A DNA stretch of 64,000 bases from Anas platyrhynchos (GCF_047663525.1 NC_092612.1:1025501-1089500); one strand, 5' to 3'. Shown: positions 11,401 to 19,902, counted from the first letter of the stretch. Program-made: numbers and translations. The notes: a model not told the origin generated them from the letters alone.

Positions 11401-13972
11401 TGCGCAGTTCCCCTATTTCCCATCACTTCGTGCAGTTCCCAAATTCCCATCATTTCACGCAATTTCCCCATTTCCCATCCTTTTCCACGAGCCGGGGCGC
11501 GATGCCCTCTCCCGCCGGGACAGCGGCGGCTGCTGCTGCGGGATCTCTCCCCCAGCCGCTGCCCAGATTTAGCGCCTCGGTTCCCTTTTAACAATTTTTT
11601 AATTCTAAAAACGGCAACTTTGCAGCTGGGAGCGTGGCCGCTGGTGGTCCCAACCGGTGCCGAATGGCGCCAGCAAACCCCAACCCCTTCTCCTGCCTAA
11701 TCCTGCCCTCGAGCCGCTCGCCTCCCGCGGCCCACGGCACCCGCACGGCGACAACCAACGCGGGAAGAAAAGGGACGGGGACAAATCCCCGGGCTTTGAG
11801 CAGCGGGAGGAACACCCTCGGTCCTTCAGGTGCTGCGTGACACGGGAGAACAGTTTGCAGCTTGGGCGACGGAGGCAAAATCAACCCGAATTCAACGGGA
11901 AAGGCTTCGCGCTGTCGAGCGTGCCGGCCACCGGTGAATAAATCTCCCATTCGGCAGCAAACGCACAGCACACGGGGGTTCGGCCGTCTGAGCAGAGCCT
12001 GTAATTGCAGCACCGCTGCAATTATTTACAATTAATTAATGAGTGGCCAGCCCCGTGCCCCAGCTCGGAGGACGCCGCGCGGTTCGTTCGGCGGCGGAGC
12101 TGCAGCGCCGAGGTTTCGGCTCGGTGAGGCCCCAGCGCTTCGCCGTCGCCTGCTCGCCCAAATTCGCAATTTCAGGCTTTCAGATAAAATAAAATCAAGC
12201 ATTGAAGGAAGCACCACCAGGTTTCTAAAGCCGCTGCTTTGGGGAGAAAAGGAAAAAAGGAGAAGCAAAACGTGATCGCGGCGCTCGGACGAGGATACGG
12301 CACACGTCGCACCGCTGCTGGTTGGAAAGGCGATTTTAATCCCGGTCACGCTAAGTCTTAGAGCAGCTAATTCAGCCTAATTAACTTCAGATTTGCCGGA
12401 CACTCCTCCCAAAAGCCAAATTCCTAATCTTTGAAAGAATATCTGTATTACTGCCCCTCTAATCCCCTGCTCTTTTACCAACCGCATCCCTGCTCTGGGC
12501 GGAACGGGGAGGAAGGCGAAACCGCTCGCGGCTCCGCGCGGACACGGCCCCATAAATCGAGCCAAAACCAAGCCCGAAAGAGCCCCAAAGTTGACAGGAG
12601 TGGTCGCGATGGGGGCAGAGAGAAGCCAGCCGAGGAGCTGGGTCCCTCCACGCAGCGACAGAGCTGGGAGCAGGGGGGCACAGGGCGCCGCGCCGCTCGC
12701 CGGCCCCGTTCGCCCTAATTAAAAGCCAGCGAAGCGCTGGGGTTTGTCCTCCCCCCGGGGGGACAACCTGCAAGGGCATCCAAGGGACTTGCCGCTGAAT
12801 TTGGGTTGGGAAAAAAATAAGGGAGAGATGGAGCCCTTGGGGATAAGGAGATGGGCGAGGGGATTCGGCGGCGCTGGGGGATGCTCGGCCGCGGCACGGG
12901 GAAGTTTCGTCTCCATTTCGAGAGGGGGGCAAGGGGTGACCAACGGCCCCCGGCACGGCCGCCCCCAGGGAGTCGGGGTCCCGGCACCCTGACATTGGGG
13001 AGGGGGCTGGACGGGACAAGAGGTGGCAACAGGGGGAGAGAGGATGGAGAGAGATCGGCAGAGGAGAGGGGAAGGAAAAATGAAAGCAAGCGGCGGAGTT
13101 TTCTCTTTCTTTTTCTCTTTTTCCCCCTTTTTCTTTCTCTTTCCTTCCCTCTCAGCCCTTTCTCTCCCTCTTTCACTTTCCCTCTATCACTTTCTCTTTC
13201 TTTCGCCTCTCCTTTCTCTTTCCTCCCTTCCTTTTTCTTTCTCTTTTCTTTTTCTCTTTTCTCTTTCTTTTTGCTCTCTCTTTTGCTTTCCCTTTCTCTC
13301 ACCTTTCTCTTTCTTTTGTCTTTTCCACTTTTGCTTTCTCTCCCTCCTTTCCCCTGTTCTTTCCCCATCATTTATTTATTTTTTTTTACTTTTTCCTCTC
13401 CTTTCTTCCATCACTTCTCCTTTTTTTTTTTCCGCTCTCACCCTTTCCCCTTCCCCTCCCTTTCCCCCCCCACCTCCCAGCTCCTCACCCCCTTTCCCCT
13501 TTCCCTCCCTCCCCATTCTCCCCCTTCCCTCCCCAACCCCTCTCCGCACCGCACCCCTCCAGGACTCGGGGGGAGGGGGGGTCCCCCATCCCCATCCCTC
13601 CTTTCCCACCCCCACCACCTCGCACCTTCCCTCCTCATGCCGACCCGAGGCACTTTCGGAGCCGGCAGTACTGGCACTGGTTGCGGTGGTGCTGGTCCAC
13701 GGGGCAGTCTCGCCCCCCCCGGCAGCTGTAGGAGAGGTTGCGGCGCACCGAGCGCTTGAAGAAGCTTTTGCAGCCCTCGCAGGTGAACTGCCCGTAGTGC
13801 TTGCCGCTCGCCTTGTCCCCGCACACCAAGCAATCCGCAGCCGCCGCCGGTTTTTCCGCCCCCCCCGGCGTTTTGGCCGCCCCCCCCCCGCCGCTGCCGC
13901 CGCCGCCACCGCCTCCGGGGCGCACGGAGCTGGTGGGGGAGGCTCCGGCCACGGCCCCGCCGCCAGGGCCAT
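5453..13972 (-). CDS. NR2F5: COUP-TF family orphan nuclear receptor, NR2F5-like (3 coding exons)
   Basis: Ligand-dependent-type transcription factor of the nucleus, binding AGGTCA repeats. Exons: 13626-13972, 7074-7601, 5453-5727; about 383 aa, usual for COUP-TFs. Exon 1 holds the DNA-binding domain: C-x2-C-x13-C-x2-C, P-box CEGCKS, then the second zinc finger to CQYCRLRKC. Exon 2 resumes at AVQRGRM and carries [16 protein letters not shown] and most of the ligand-binding domain. Exon 3 has the AF-2 region with [15 protein letters not shown] and ends [15 protein letters not shown] after [20 protein letters not shown] and VGLSD resemble fish NR2F5 as I remember it; NR2F6 has GVFTCEGC here, and NR2F1/2 differ in the hinge. 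The ATG at 13972 sits in CACCATGG. Two one-base slips in exon 1 (C-run 13880-13889 and near 13643-13651) break the frame and look like sequencing errors. NR2F6 or a divergent NR2F1/2 copy is the alternative. Confidence 0.8.
5745..6215. repeat. ~160-bp tandem repeat, three copies, in NR2F5 intron 2
   Basis: The landmark GGGGAAACTGAGGCACGGAG recurs at about 5834, 5990 and 6158, each time preceded by GAGGGGCCCAGAGGAGAGGG or a variant and followed by a GTCAGTGGGGGGACCCCAAC stretch. The copies lie within the intron between the last two coding exons. Confidence 0.85.
6250..7070. repeat. GC-box/CACCC minisatellite array in NR2F5 intron 2
   Basis: Two adjoining arrays. At 6340-6800, units are based on TTAGCCCCGCCC or TTCAACCCCACCC. 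At 6800-7070, a sharper 20-bp unit reads CCCTTTAGGCCACGCCCCCT. Every unit contains a CCACGCCC or CCCCGCCC core, the binding site type of KLF/SP zinc-finger proteins. The array ends at the splice donor of exon 2. Confidence 0.85.
7685..8015. repeat. GAATGGGGTGC minisatellite in NR2F5 intron 1
   Basis: About 15 imperfect ~20-bp units of the type GGGAATGGGGTGCAGAAAGG or GGGGTGCCCCAAAGGGAATG, lying just upstream (minus sense) of the exon 2 acceptor. Confidence 0.85.
8565..9010. repeat. CCCAAAA-rich minisatellites in NR2F5 intron 1
   Basis: AACGCTCCCAAA decamer-like units at about 8565-8680, then about 20-bp CACCCCAAACCCCCTTTGCA units at about 8750-9010. No homology to a gene. Confidence 0.8.
9655..9718. 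repeat. Short 22-bp tandem repeat, about three copies
   Basis: The unit AATTTAATACAGGTTCAATA is repeated with small changes in an AT-rich island inside NR2F5 intron 1. Confidence 0.8.
10862..11480. repeat. ~28-bp TTCCTCTATTTCCCATCATT minisatellite in NR2F5 intron 1
   Basis: About 22 units of ~27-30 bp built from GCAATTCCTCTATTTCCCAT plus a T-rich ATTATTTTGT-like segment, some with longer T-runs. Open frames through it are repeat-encoded Phe/Pro/Ile/Ser strings. Confidence 0.9.
11980..12470. other. AT-rich candidate conserved element in NR2F5 intron 1
   Basis: A 490-bp stretch of non-repetitive DNA with lower GC than its surroundings. It holds a 10-bp perfect dyad (12002-12024), a TTAATTAAT cluster (about 12030-12040), and GATTTTAATCCC and CTAATTAACTT cores at 12330-12390. 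This fits a homeodomain-bound enhancer but is judged on composition and motifs only. Confidence 0.35.
12002..12024. repeat. Perfect inverted repeat, 10-bp arms, 3-bp loop
   Basis: The arm TAATTGCAGC at 12002-12011 is mirrored exactly by GCTGCAATTA at 12015-12024, with ACC between. It is followed at once by homeodomain-like TTAATTAAT. Confidence 0.9.
13095..13460. repeat. Polypyrimidine tract (TTTCTC/TCTTTT) in NR2F5 intron 1
   Basis: About 360 bp of almost pure pyrimidine on the plus strand, purine on the coding strand, starting ~170 bp after the exon 1 donor. Such mirror-rich tracts can form triplex DNA. Confidence 0.85.
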
Positions 13973-14074
13973 GGTGGGGCCCGGGGCCGGGAGGGAATCC
14001 CCCCCCCCCCCCGGGGATAAAAGGGGGGAGCCCCCCCCCCCCCACCCCCCGGGGAAGTGGGAGTCCCGAGGGGA

Positions 14075-14445
14075 GGGATGGGGAAAGGGATGGGGATGGA
14101 GAGGGGGGGACCGGGATGGAGAGGGGGGAGTGGGGTGGGAAAAGGGGGACCGGGATGGAGAGGGGGGGACTGGGATGGAAAGGGAAGACTGGGATGGAAA
14201 GGGGGGGACTGGGATGGAGAGGGGGGAACTGGGATGGAGGGGGGGGGACTGGGATGGAAAGGGAAGACTGGGATGGAAAGGGGGGGACTGGGATGGAGAG
14301 GGGGGAACTGGGATGGAAAGGGGGGACTGGGATGGAAAGGGGGGACTGGGATGGAGAGGGGGTCTCCGAATTGGGAAGAACCCCGGGATAAGGGGGGGGC
14401 ACCGGGATGGAGAAGGGAGGAACCGGGATAGGGAAAGGACCCCGG
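14075..14445. repeat. ~20-bp GACTGGGATGGARAGGGGGG minisatellite upstream of NR2F5
   Basis: About 15 units of ACTGGGATGGAGAGGGGG, 19-21 bp each, located 100-470 bp upstream of the NR2F5 start codon, so probably in the 5' UTR or proximal promoter. Confidence 0.9.
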
Positions 14446-14449
14446 GACC

Positions 14450-15560
14450 GGATTGGGGTGGGGGTGGGCGGCGGAGCCCCGCGCTCCGCTAAAGGGACCG
14501 GGAGTGGGGGGGGTTGAAGGGGGGGTGGGGGGCCGGGGAAAGCGTCGGAGCGAAGCGGGAGAGGACGGGAAGGAGGGGACGGAGTGCGGCGGGGATGGAG
14601 GGATGGGGAAGGACTGGCGGAGGAGGAGGAGGAGAAAGGGAAAAAAAAAGTTCCTTCCCCTCCCCGCCGCCGAGCGGGGGCTGCCCGGGAGGGTCCGCGG
14701 GGGGGGGTTGGGGGGGGGCGGGCGGCGGAGAGGAGGAGGAGGAGGAGGAGGAGAGGGGGGGGGGTCCCGGCTCCGGGGGGGGGGGGGGAAGAGGGGGGCG
14801 GCTCCCCGGTAAAGGGGGGGGGGACCCCGGGGAGGGAGGGGGACCCCGGGGTGGGGGGGTGGGGGGGACGGGGGGGGACCCCGGGGGCCCCGGAGCGGCG
14901 GTCGCTGCCCCTCGCCGCTGCCGCCCCGGGCCGGTCACCGCCCACGGGGCGGGACGGGGCGGGGACGGGGATGGGGTGGGGGGGGCTTCGGGGGGGGGGG
15001 GGGAGGGGGGGGGGTCTGTCTGTCTGTCTGTACGCGTTGCCGGGCGCTGGGCGGCTCCCCGTGCGCGTGGCCGCGGGCAGCCCACGCGTGGGCACGGCAC
15101 TGGGTAGCCGGGAGCCCCCCCCCCAGGTAACGGCGTGAAATTTGGGGGGGGAAATGTGCTCGCGTGGGTGCGTGGACACGCGTGGGGGGGGCGCAGCGGG
15201 GTGAGGAGGGGGGTCTGGGGGTGCCACGGGAGGGGGGGGGCGGCAGCGAGCGCACGGGGGGGGGTGAGCAGGGGCGTGCGCGGCCCCACGGGGATCACGG
15301 ACACGCGTGGGGGCGCGCCCCCTCCCGACCCGGTGCGCGCCACGTGACACCGCCCCCAGCCCCTACCCCTTTCCCGCCGGCGCGCCCCGTGCCGCGCCAT
15401 ATAAGGGCACAGGGGGCGGGGCCTCATCCAGCCCCCTCCCGTCCTCGGAGAGCCGGCGCGGCGGAGCCAATCAGCGCCGAGGGGCGGGGCTATGATGGAG
15501 AAGGGGCGGGGTCTAATGCGAAAGTGGGCGTGGCCTGGAGAAGGGGGCGGGGCTTAGGCG
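14450..15560. promoter_or_regulatory. CpG-rich upstream/promoter region of NR2F5
   Basis: Dense CpG and long G-runs upstream of the minus-strand NR2F5 start. Visible motifs: an E-box CACGTGAC at 15341-15348, a perfect CArG box CCATATAAGG at 15397-15406 and several GGGGCGGGGC boxes at about 15412-15550. The CArG sequence can also be read as a plus-strand TATA-like box. The transcription start was not located. Confidence 0.45.
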
Positions 15561-16139
15561 GGCGTGGGGTTTAGGGGCGGGGGCGACCCCGGGGGGGGGT
15601 CCCAGGGGGAGAGGGCACCGGGACCGGGCTGGGGGGGCTGGGGACGGACCCCGGGGGGGTGGGGGGGGGGGAAGGGACCAGGGCCGGGGGGTGCCGAGGT
15701 TGGGGGTTAGGGGGCCACCGTCACCGTAAATCCCAAATTTTCCAAAATCCCCCCCCTCCAGCTCCCTTTTGGGTAAAATTCGGGAGATTTGAGCTCCTGA
15801 CAGCAGCGGGGACAGCGGGGAGGGATGGAGGGGGGCAGCGCCACCAAAAAAAAAAAAAAGAAGGAAAACGGGCAATTTCCTGGCACGGGGGGGTGGAGGC
15901 AGCCAGGGGACACCGGGAGGGGGACACCGGGGGGGGGCACCGGGGGGGGACACCGGACGCCCACCGCGGCTCGGGGGTGGCAGCAGAATGGGCCGGGCCC
16001 TGATTTATGGCCACGGGGCCGTGATTTAGGGTCACCGGGCCCTAATTTAGGGTCACCGGGCCCTAATTTATGGCCCCCGGGTCCAAGCGGTGGCCCCGTG
16101 CTGGAAGGGGCCATCCCCGGGGTCGCTGGCGTGACGTCC

Positions 16140-16850
16140 TGCTGGTGTGGCACCCCCCCCGAGGTCACATCCCACTGGTGTCACACCCCCCCCGTGTCCT
16201 GTCCCCACAGTGTCCCACCCCACTCGTGTCACATCCCACAGGCACCAACCCCCCCCCAGGGTCCCATCCCCCGGTGTCACCTTCCCCAAGTGTCCCACCC
16301 CACTCGTGCCCCACCCCCCCGTGTCCCCCCCACTCGTGTCCCCCCCCCCATGTCCCACCCCCCGTGTCCCACCCCCCTGGTATCTCTCCCCCCATCCTCC
16401 ATCCCACTCGTGTCCCCCCCACTCGTGTCCCCCCCCGTGTCCCACCCCACTCGTGTCCCCCCCCGTGTCCCCCCCCACTCGTGTCCCCCCCCCGTGTCCC
16501 ACCCCACTCGTGTCCCCCCCCCGTGTCCCCCCCCACTCGTGTCCCCTCCCCGTGTCCCCCCCACTCGTGTCCCCCCCCATGTGCCCCCCACTCGTGTCCC
16601 CCTCCATGTCCCCCCCACTCGTGTCCCCCCCCGTGTCCCCCCCACTCGTGTCCCCCCCATGTCCCCCCCACTCGTGTCCCCCCCCCATGTCCCCCCACTC
16701 ATGTCCCCTCCCCGTGTCCCACCCCACTCGTGTCCCCCCCCATGTCCCCCCCCACTCGTTTCCCACCCCCCTGTTGTCCCTCCCCCCGTCCCCCCCTCGT
16801 GTCCCCCCCACGGGTGTCCCCCCCCCCACCCACCCACCCCTCGCGGGTGC
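16140..16850. repeat. CACTCGTGTCCCC minisatellite upstream of BOLA1
   Basis: About 35 units of 17-23 bp, CCCCCACTCGTGTCCCCCCC, on the 5' side of the BOLA1 promoter. The minus strand is a near-continuous series of G-runs with short spacers, so G-quadruplex formation is likely. Confidence 0.9.
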
Positions 16851-16913
16851 CCCCCGTGTCCCCTGCCCCCTCCGTGGGCTCCCAGGGAGGGGAGGGGGCG
16901 GGGCCGCAAAGCC

Positions 16914-17020
16914 TTCTGGGAGTTGTAGTTCCGCCGGGGGCACGTGACGGGGCGGAGGGGGGCGGGGGGACTCCATTTCCCATCGTGCCCCGCGGCGGAG
17001 CGCAGCCGGAGCGGAGCTCG
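16914..17020 (+). promoter_or_regulatory. BOLA1: BOLA1 promoter and non-coding exon 1
   Basis: TTCTGGGAGTTGTAGTTCC at 16914-16932 is the ZNF143/Staf element (reverse complement ACTACAACTCCCAGAA). CACGTGAC at 16941 is an E-box. CTCCATTTCCCATCGTGCCC at 16971-16990 is a second ZNF143-like site. A GC-rich leader then ends at a splice donor, CTCG|GTGAGG, at 17020/17021. Together these look like the TATA-less promoter of a housekeeping mitochondrial gene, with exon 1 ending at 17020 and an intron to the acceptor at 18413-18414. Confidence 0.75.
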
Positions 17021-17219
17021 GTGAGGGCGAGGGGGGGGGTGGGGGGGACCCCAAAAACGACAGGGACCCCCCCCAAAACGATAGGGACCCCCCCAAAAAA
17101 AGACGGGGAACCCCCCGAGCCTCCCCTCCCCCCCAAAAAACCCTCCCCGTGCCCTAGCGCCCCCCCCGCGACCCCTCCAGCCCCCCCCCCCAAAACCCCC
17201 CATCCCCCCCACCCCCTTC

Positions 17220-18290
17220 TGCCCCCCATTTGTAGGCTCTGATCCTACAGAGCTCCCCCAACCCCCCCCATCCCCAATTTCCCCCCCCCAAAACCCTATA
17301 TCCCCCCCTCCCTGCCCCCCCCCCAAATTTATAGGGTTTGGACCTGCAGAGCCCCCCCCAAAGCCCCCCATCCCCATATCCCCCCTTCCTGCCCCCCCAT
17401 TTCTCGGCTTTAATCCTCTAGACCCCCATAACCCCCCCATCTCCAACTCCCCCCAACCCTATATCCCCCCCCACGATCCCCCCTTCCTTCCCCCCCCCCC
17501 ATTTCCAGGCTCTGATCCTCTAGACCCCCATAACCCCCCCCAATCCCCAACACCCCCCTCCCCAACCCCATAACCCCCCCCAACCCTATATCCCCCTCCC
17601 TGCCCCCCATTTCTAGGCTCTGATCCTAATGAGCCCCCCAACTCCCCCCAACCCTATATCCCCCCCCACCCCTATATCCCCCCCCCAGTCCCCCCTCCCT
17701 GCCCCCCCAATTCCCAGACTCTGATCCTCTAGACCCCCATAACCCCCCCCAATCCCCCCCCACAACCCCATAACCCCCCCCAACCCTATATCCCCCCTCC
17801 CTGCCCCCATTTCTAGGCTCTGATCCTACTGAGCCCCCCCAACTCCCCCCCAACCCTATATCCCCTGCAAACCTAAATATCCCCCCCAACCCTATATCCC
17901 CCCCCCACCCCTATATCCCCCCCCCAGTCCCCCCTCCCTGCCCCCCCAATTCCCAGACTCTGATCCTCTAGACCCCCATAACCCCCCCCAATCCCCCCCC
18001 CCACAACCCCATAATCCCCCCAACCCTATATCCCCCCTCCCTGCACCCCATTTCTAGGCTCTGATCCTACAGAGCCCCCCCCCAACCCTATATCCCCCCC
18101 ACCCCTATATCCCCCCCAATCCCCCCTCCCTGCCCCCCCATTCCCAGACTCAGATCCTCTAGACCCCCATAACCCCCCAATCCCCAACTCCCCCCCCACA
18201 AACCCCATACCCCCCCATAACCCCCCCATACCCCCCTTACACCCCCCCACACCCCCCACACCCCCCCATACCCCCCCATACCCCCCCATT
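17220..18290. repeat. ~100-bp tandem repeat in BOLA1 intron 1
   Basis: The segment TTTCTAGGCTCTGATCCT followed by CTAGACCCCCATAACCCCC or ACAGAGCCCCCCCAACCCTA recurs about ten times (near 17235, 17340, 17410, 17510, 17605, 17715, 17815, 17955, 18060, 18150), separated by C-rich spacers with CCCTATATCCCCCC. It fills most of the 1.4-kb intron. Confidence 0.9.
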
Positions 18291-18432
18291 CCCCCCCCCC
18301 ACCCCAAATCACATCACCAACACCCCCTTCCCCCTTCCCCCCCCCATCACCCCCCTAACCCCTATATTTTTTCTCTCTAACCCCATTTCTAACCCCATTA
18401 TTTCTCTCCCACAGCCCCCCCCCAAGGTTTGG

Positions 18433-18834
18433 ATGCTGCGCCCCCCCCTCCTCGCCGCCGCCCGAGCTTTTTCGGCGATGACCGAGCCCCCCCCTGGCCG
18501 GCACCATCCGCGCCAAGCTGACGGCGGCCCTAAAACCCAGCCACCTGCAGATCCTCAACGACTCCCCCCGGCACCGGTGGCCCCCCCGGGGCCGAAACCC
18601 ATTTTTCGGTGGTGGTGGTGAGCGGGCTTTTCGTCGGCCTCCCCCCCCTCCAACGGCACCGCCTGATCCACGCCGCCCTCAGCGCCGAACTGGCCGGCCC
18701 CCTGCACGCCCTCGCCATCGTGGCCAAGGACCCCCCAGCAGTGGGAACAAGACCCCCACGTCCCCCCCCGGCCCCCCTGCCTGGGGGGGTCCAAGCACGA
18801 GCGGCGCGGGGCCGGCGACGCCGCTTCGGCGTGA
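18433..18834 (+). CDS. BOLA1: BolA-like protein 1 (mitochondrial), single coding exon with three frame slips
   Basis: BOLA1 is a small mitochondrial protein that pairs with the monothiol glutaredoxin GLRX5 in Fe-S cluster and thiol-redox work. The coding exon begins after TTTCTCTCCCACAG at 18414; ATG at 18433 opens an Arg/Ala-rich, presequence-like leader. Recognisable blocks are TIRAKLTAALKPSHLQILND, AETHFSVVVVSGLFVG, LPPLQRHRLIHAALSAEL, HALAIVAKDP, QQWEQDP and a C-terminal PPCLGGSK, matching human BOLA1 in order; about 133 aa versus 137. These blocks lie in three frames. The frame moves by +1 in the C-run 18487-18494, within 18574-18592 (a 7-C run) and at 18731-18736, returning to the start frame for the stop at 18832-18834. 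Strong conservation between slips, all in C-rich runs, points to base-calling errors. A recent pseudogene is less likely. Its neighbour and strand match human 1q21.2. Confidence 0.85.
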
Positions 18835-18984
18835 TGCTGAGCCCCTAAATGGGTGTTTTGGGGGGGGTTTGGCCGTTTTAGGGTTTTTTTGGGGGTCGTT
18901 TTTAGGGTATGGAGGATCTGGGGGTGCAGCTTTTGGGGTGACCCCCCCCACACACCCAGCCCGCGCTGCGCCTTCCCATTGATC

Positions 18985-19670
18985 CCCTCCTAAATTTTGG
19001 GGGGCGATTTGGGGGATTGTCAATCCAATCCCAAATTTTTGGGGGCGATTTGGGGATTTTCAATCCAATCCCAATTTTTTTGGGGGGCGATTTGGGGGAT
19101 TGTCAATCCCCTCCCAAATTTTCAGGGGTGATTTGGGGGATTTTCAATCCCCTCCCAAATTTTTGGGGGCGATTTGGGGGATTTTCAATCCAATCCCAAA
19201 TTTTTTGGGGGGGCGATTTGGGGGGATTGTCAATCCCCTCCCAAATTTTCAGGGGTGATTTGGGGGATTTTCAATCCACTCCCAAATTTTTGGGGTTGAT
19301 TTGGGGGATTTTCAATCCCCTCCCAAATTTTTGGGGGGCGATTTGGGGGATTTTCAATCCCCTCCCAAATTTTTGGGGGCGATTTGGAGGATTTTCAATC
19401 CGATCCCAAATTTTTTTGGGGGGTGATTTGGAGGATTTTCAATCCCCTCCCAAATTTTTGGGGGATTTTCAATCCCCTCCCAGATTTTTGGGGGGCGATT
19501 TGGGGGATTTTCAATCCAATCCCAAATTTTTTGGGGGGCAATTTGGTGGATTTTCAATCCCCTCCCAAATTTTTGGAGGATTTTCAATCCCCTCCCAAAT
19601 TCTGGGGGGCGATTTGGAGGATTTTCAATCCACTCCCAAATTTTTTGGGGGGCGATTTGGGGGATTTTCT
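18985..19670. repeat. ~40-bp minisatellite in the BOLA1 3' UTR
   Basis: About 17 units joining CAATCCCCTCCCAAATTTTT to GGGGGCGATTTGGGGGATTT, with variants such as CAATCCAATCCC. Each unit contains the self-complementary CCCAAATTTTTGGG. One frame stays open for about 250 codons because of the repeat alone. Confidence 0.9.
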
Positions 19671-19764
19671 CCACGCCACCTTCAAGGCGTCCCCCCCCCG
19701 TGCACATCTTGCCCCCCCCAACCCTCATCGCGCCCCCCCCCACACCCCAAACCCCGACCCCAAA

Positions 19765-19770
19765 AATAAA
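19765..19770 (+). terminator. BOLA1: BOLA1 poly(A) signal AATAAA
   Basis: AATAAA at 19765-19770, about 930 bp after the BOLA1 stop, is followed by a GT-rich GTGTTATTGGGG at about 19806. It is the first good canonical signal after the minisatellite; cleavage is expected near 19785-19800. Confidence 0.6.
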
Positions 19771-19896
19771 CAGCTCCTGGTCCTGATCCGAAGCGGCTCC
19801 GCTGGGTGTTATTGGGGTAACACGGCGTAAGGGGGGGGGGGGATTTCATTTTTTTTTGTCGTTTCCGTGGTTTTCATCATTTTTGTTGTTTTTTTC

Positions 19897-19902
19897 TTTA
19901 AT
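19897..19902 (-). terminator. SV2A: SV2A poly(A) signal ATTAAA (candidate)
   Basis: Minus-strand ATTAAA in AT-rich DNA about 2.05 kb after the SV2A stop. It would put the SV2A 3' end near 19875, only about 100 bp from that of BOLA1. AATAAA hexamers inside the AT microsatellite at 21445-21855 are an alternative and nearer end. Confidence 0.45.

Noticed and set aside
5453-13972. NR2F6 as the identity of the COUP-TF
   Set aside because: NR2F6 has [18 protein letters not shown]; this gene has [18 protein letters not shown], and its hinge SQSSPGQY resembles NR2F5.
13635-15350. Upstream extension of the NR2F5 exon 1 frame to 571 codons
   Set aside because: The added part is Pro-rich translation of minisatellite and CpG island. 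The CACCATGG start at 13972 gives a normal COUP-TF length.
17220-18290. CRISPR-like repeat-spacer pattern
   Set aside because: Spacers are C-rich and related to one another, repeat length varies, and the setting is a vertebrate intron.
18433-18834. BOLA1 as a pseudogene
   Set aside because: Promoter, splice sites, poly(A) signal and protein blocks are all preserved; only C-rich run lengths are off.
19017-19769. 250-codon open frame after BOLA1
   Set aside because: Produced by the ~40-bp minisatellite; no homology beyond the repeat.
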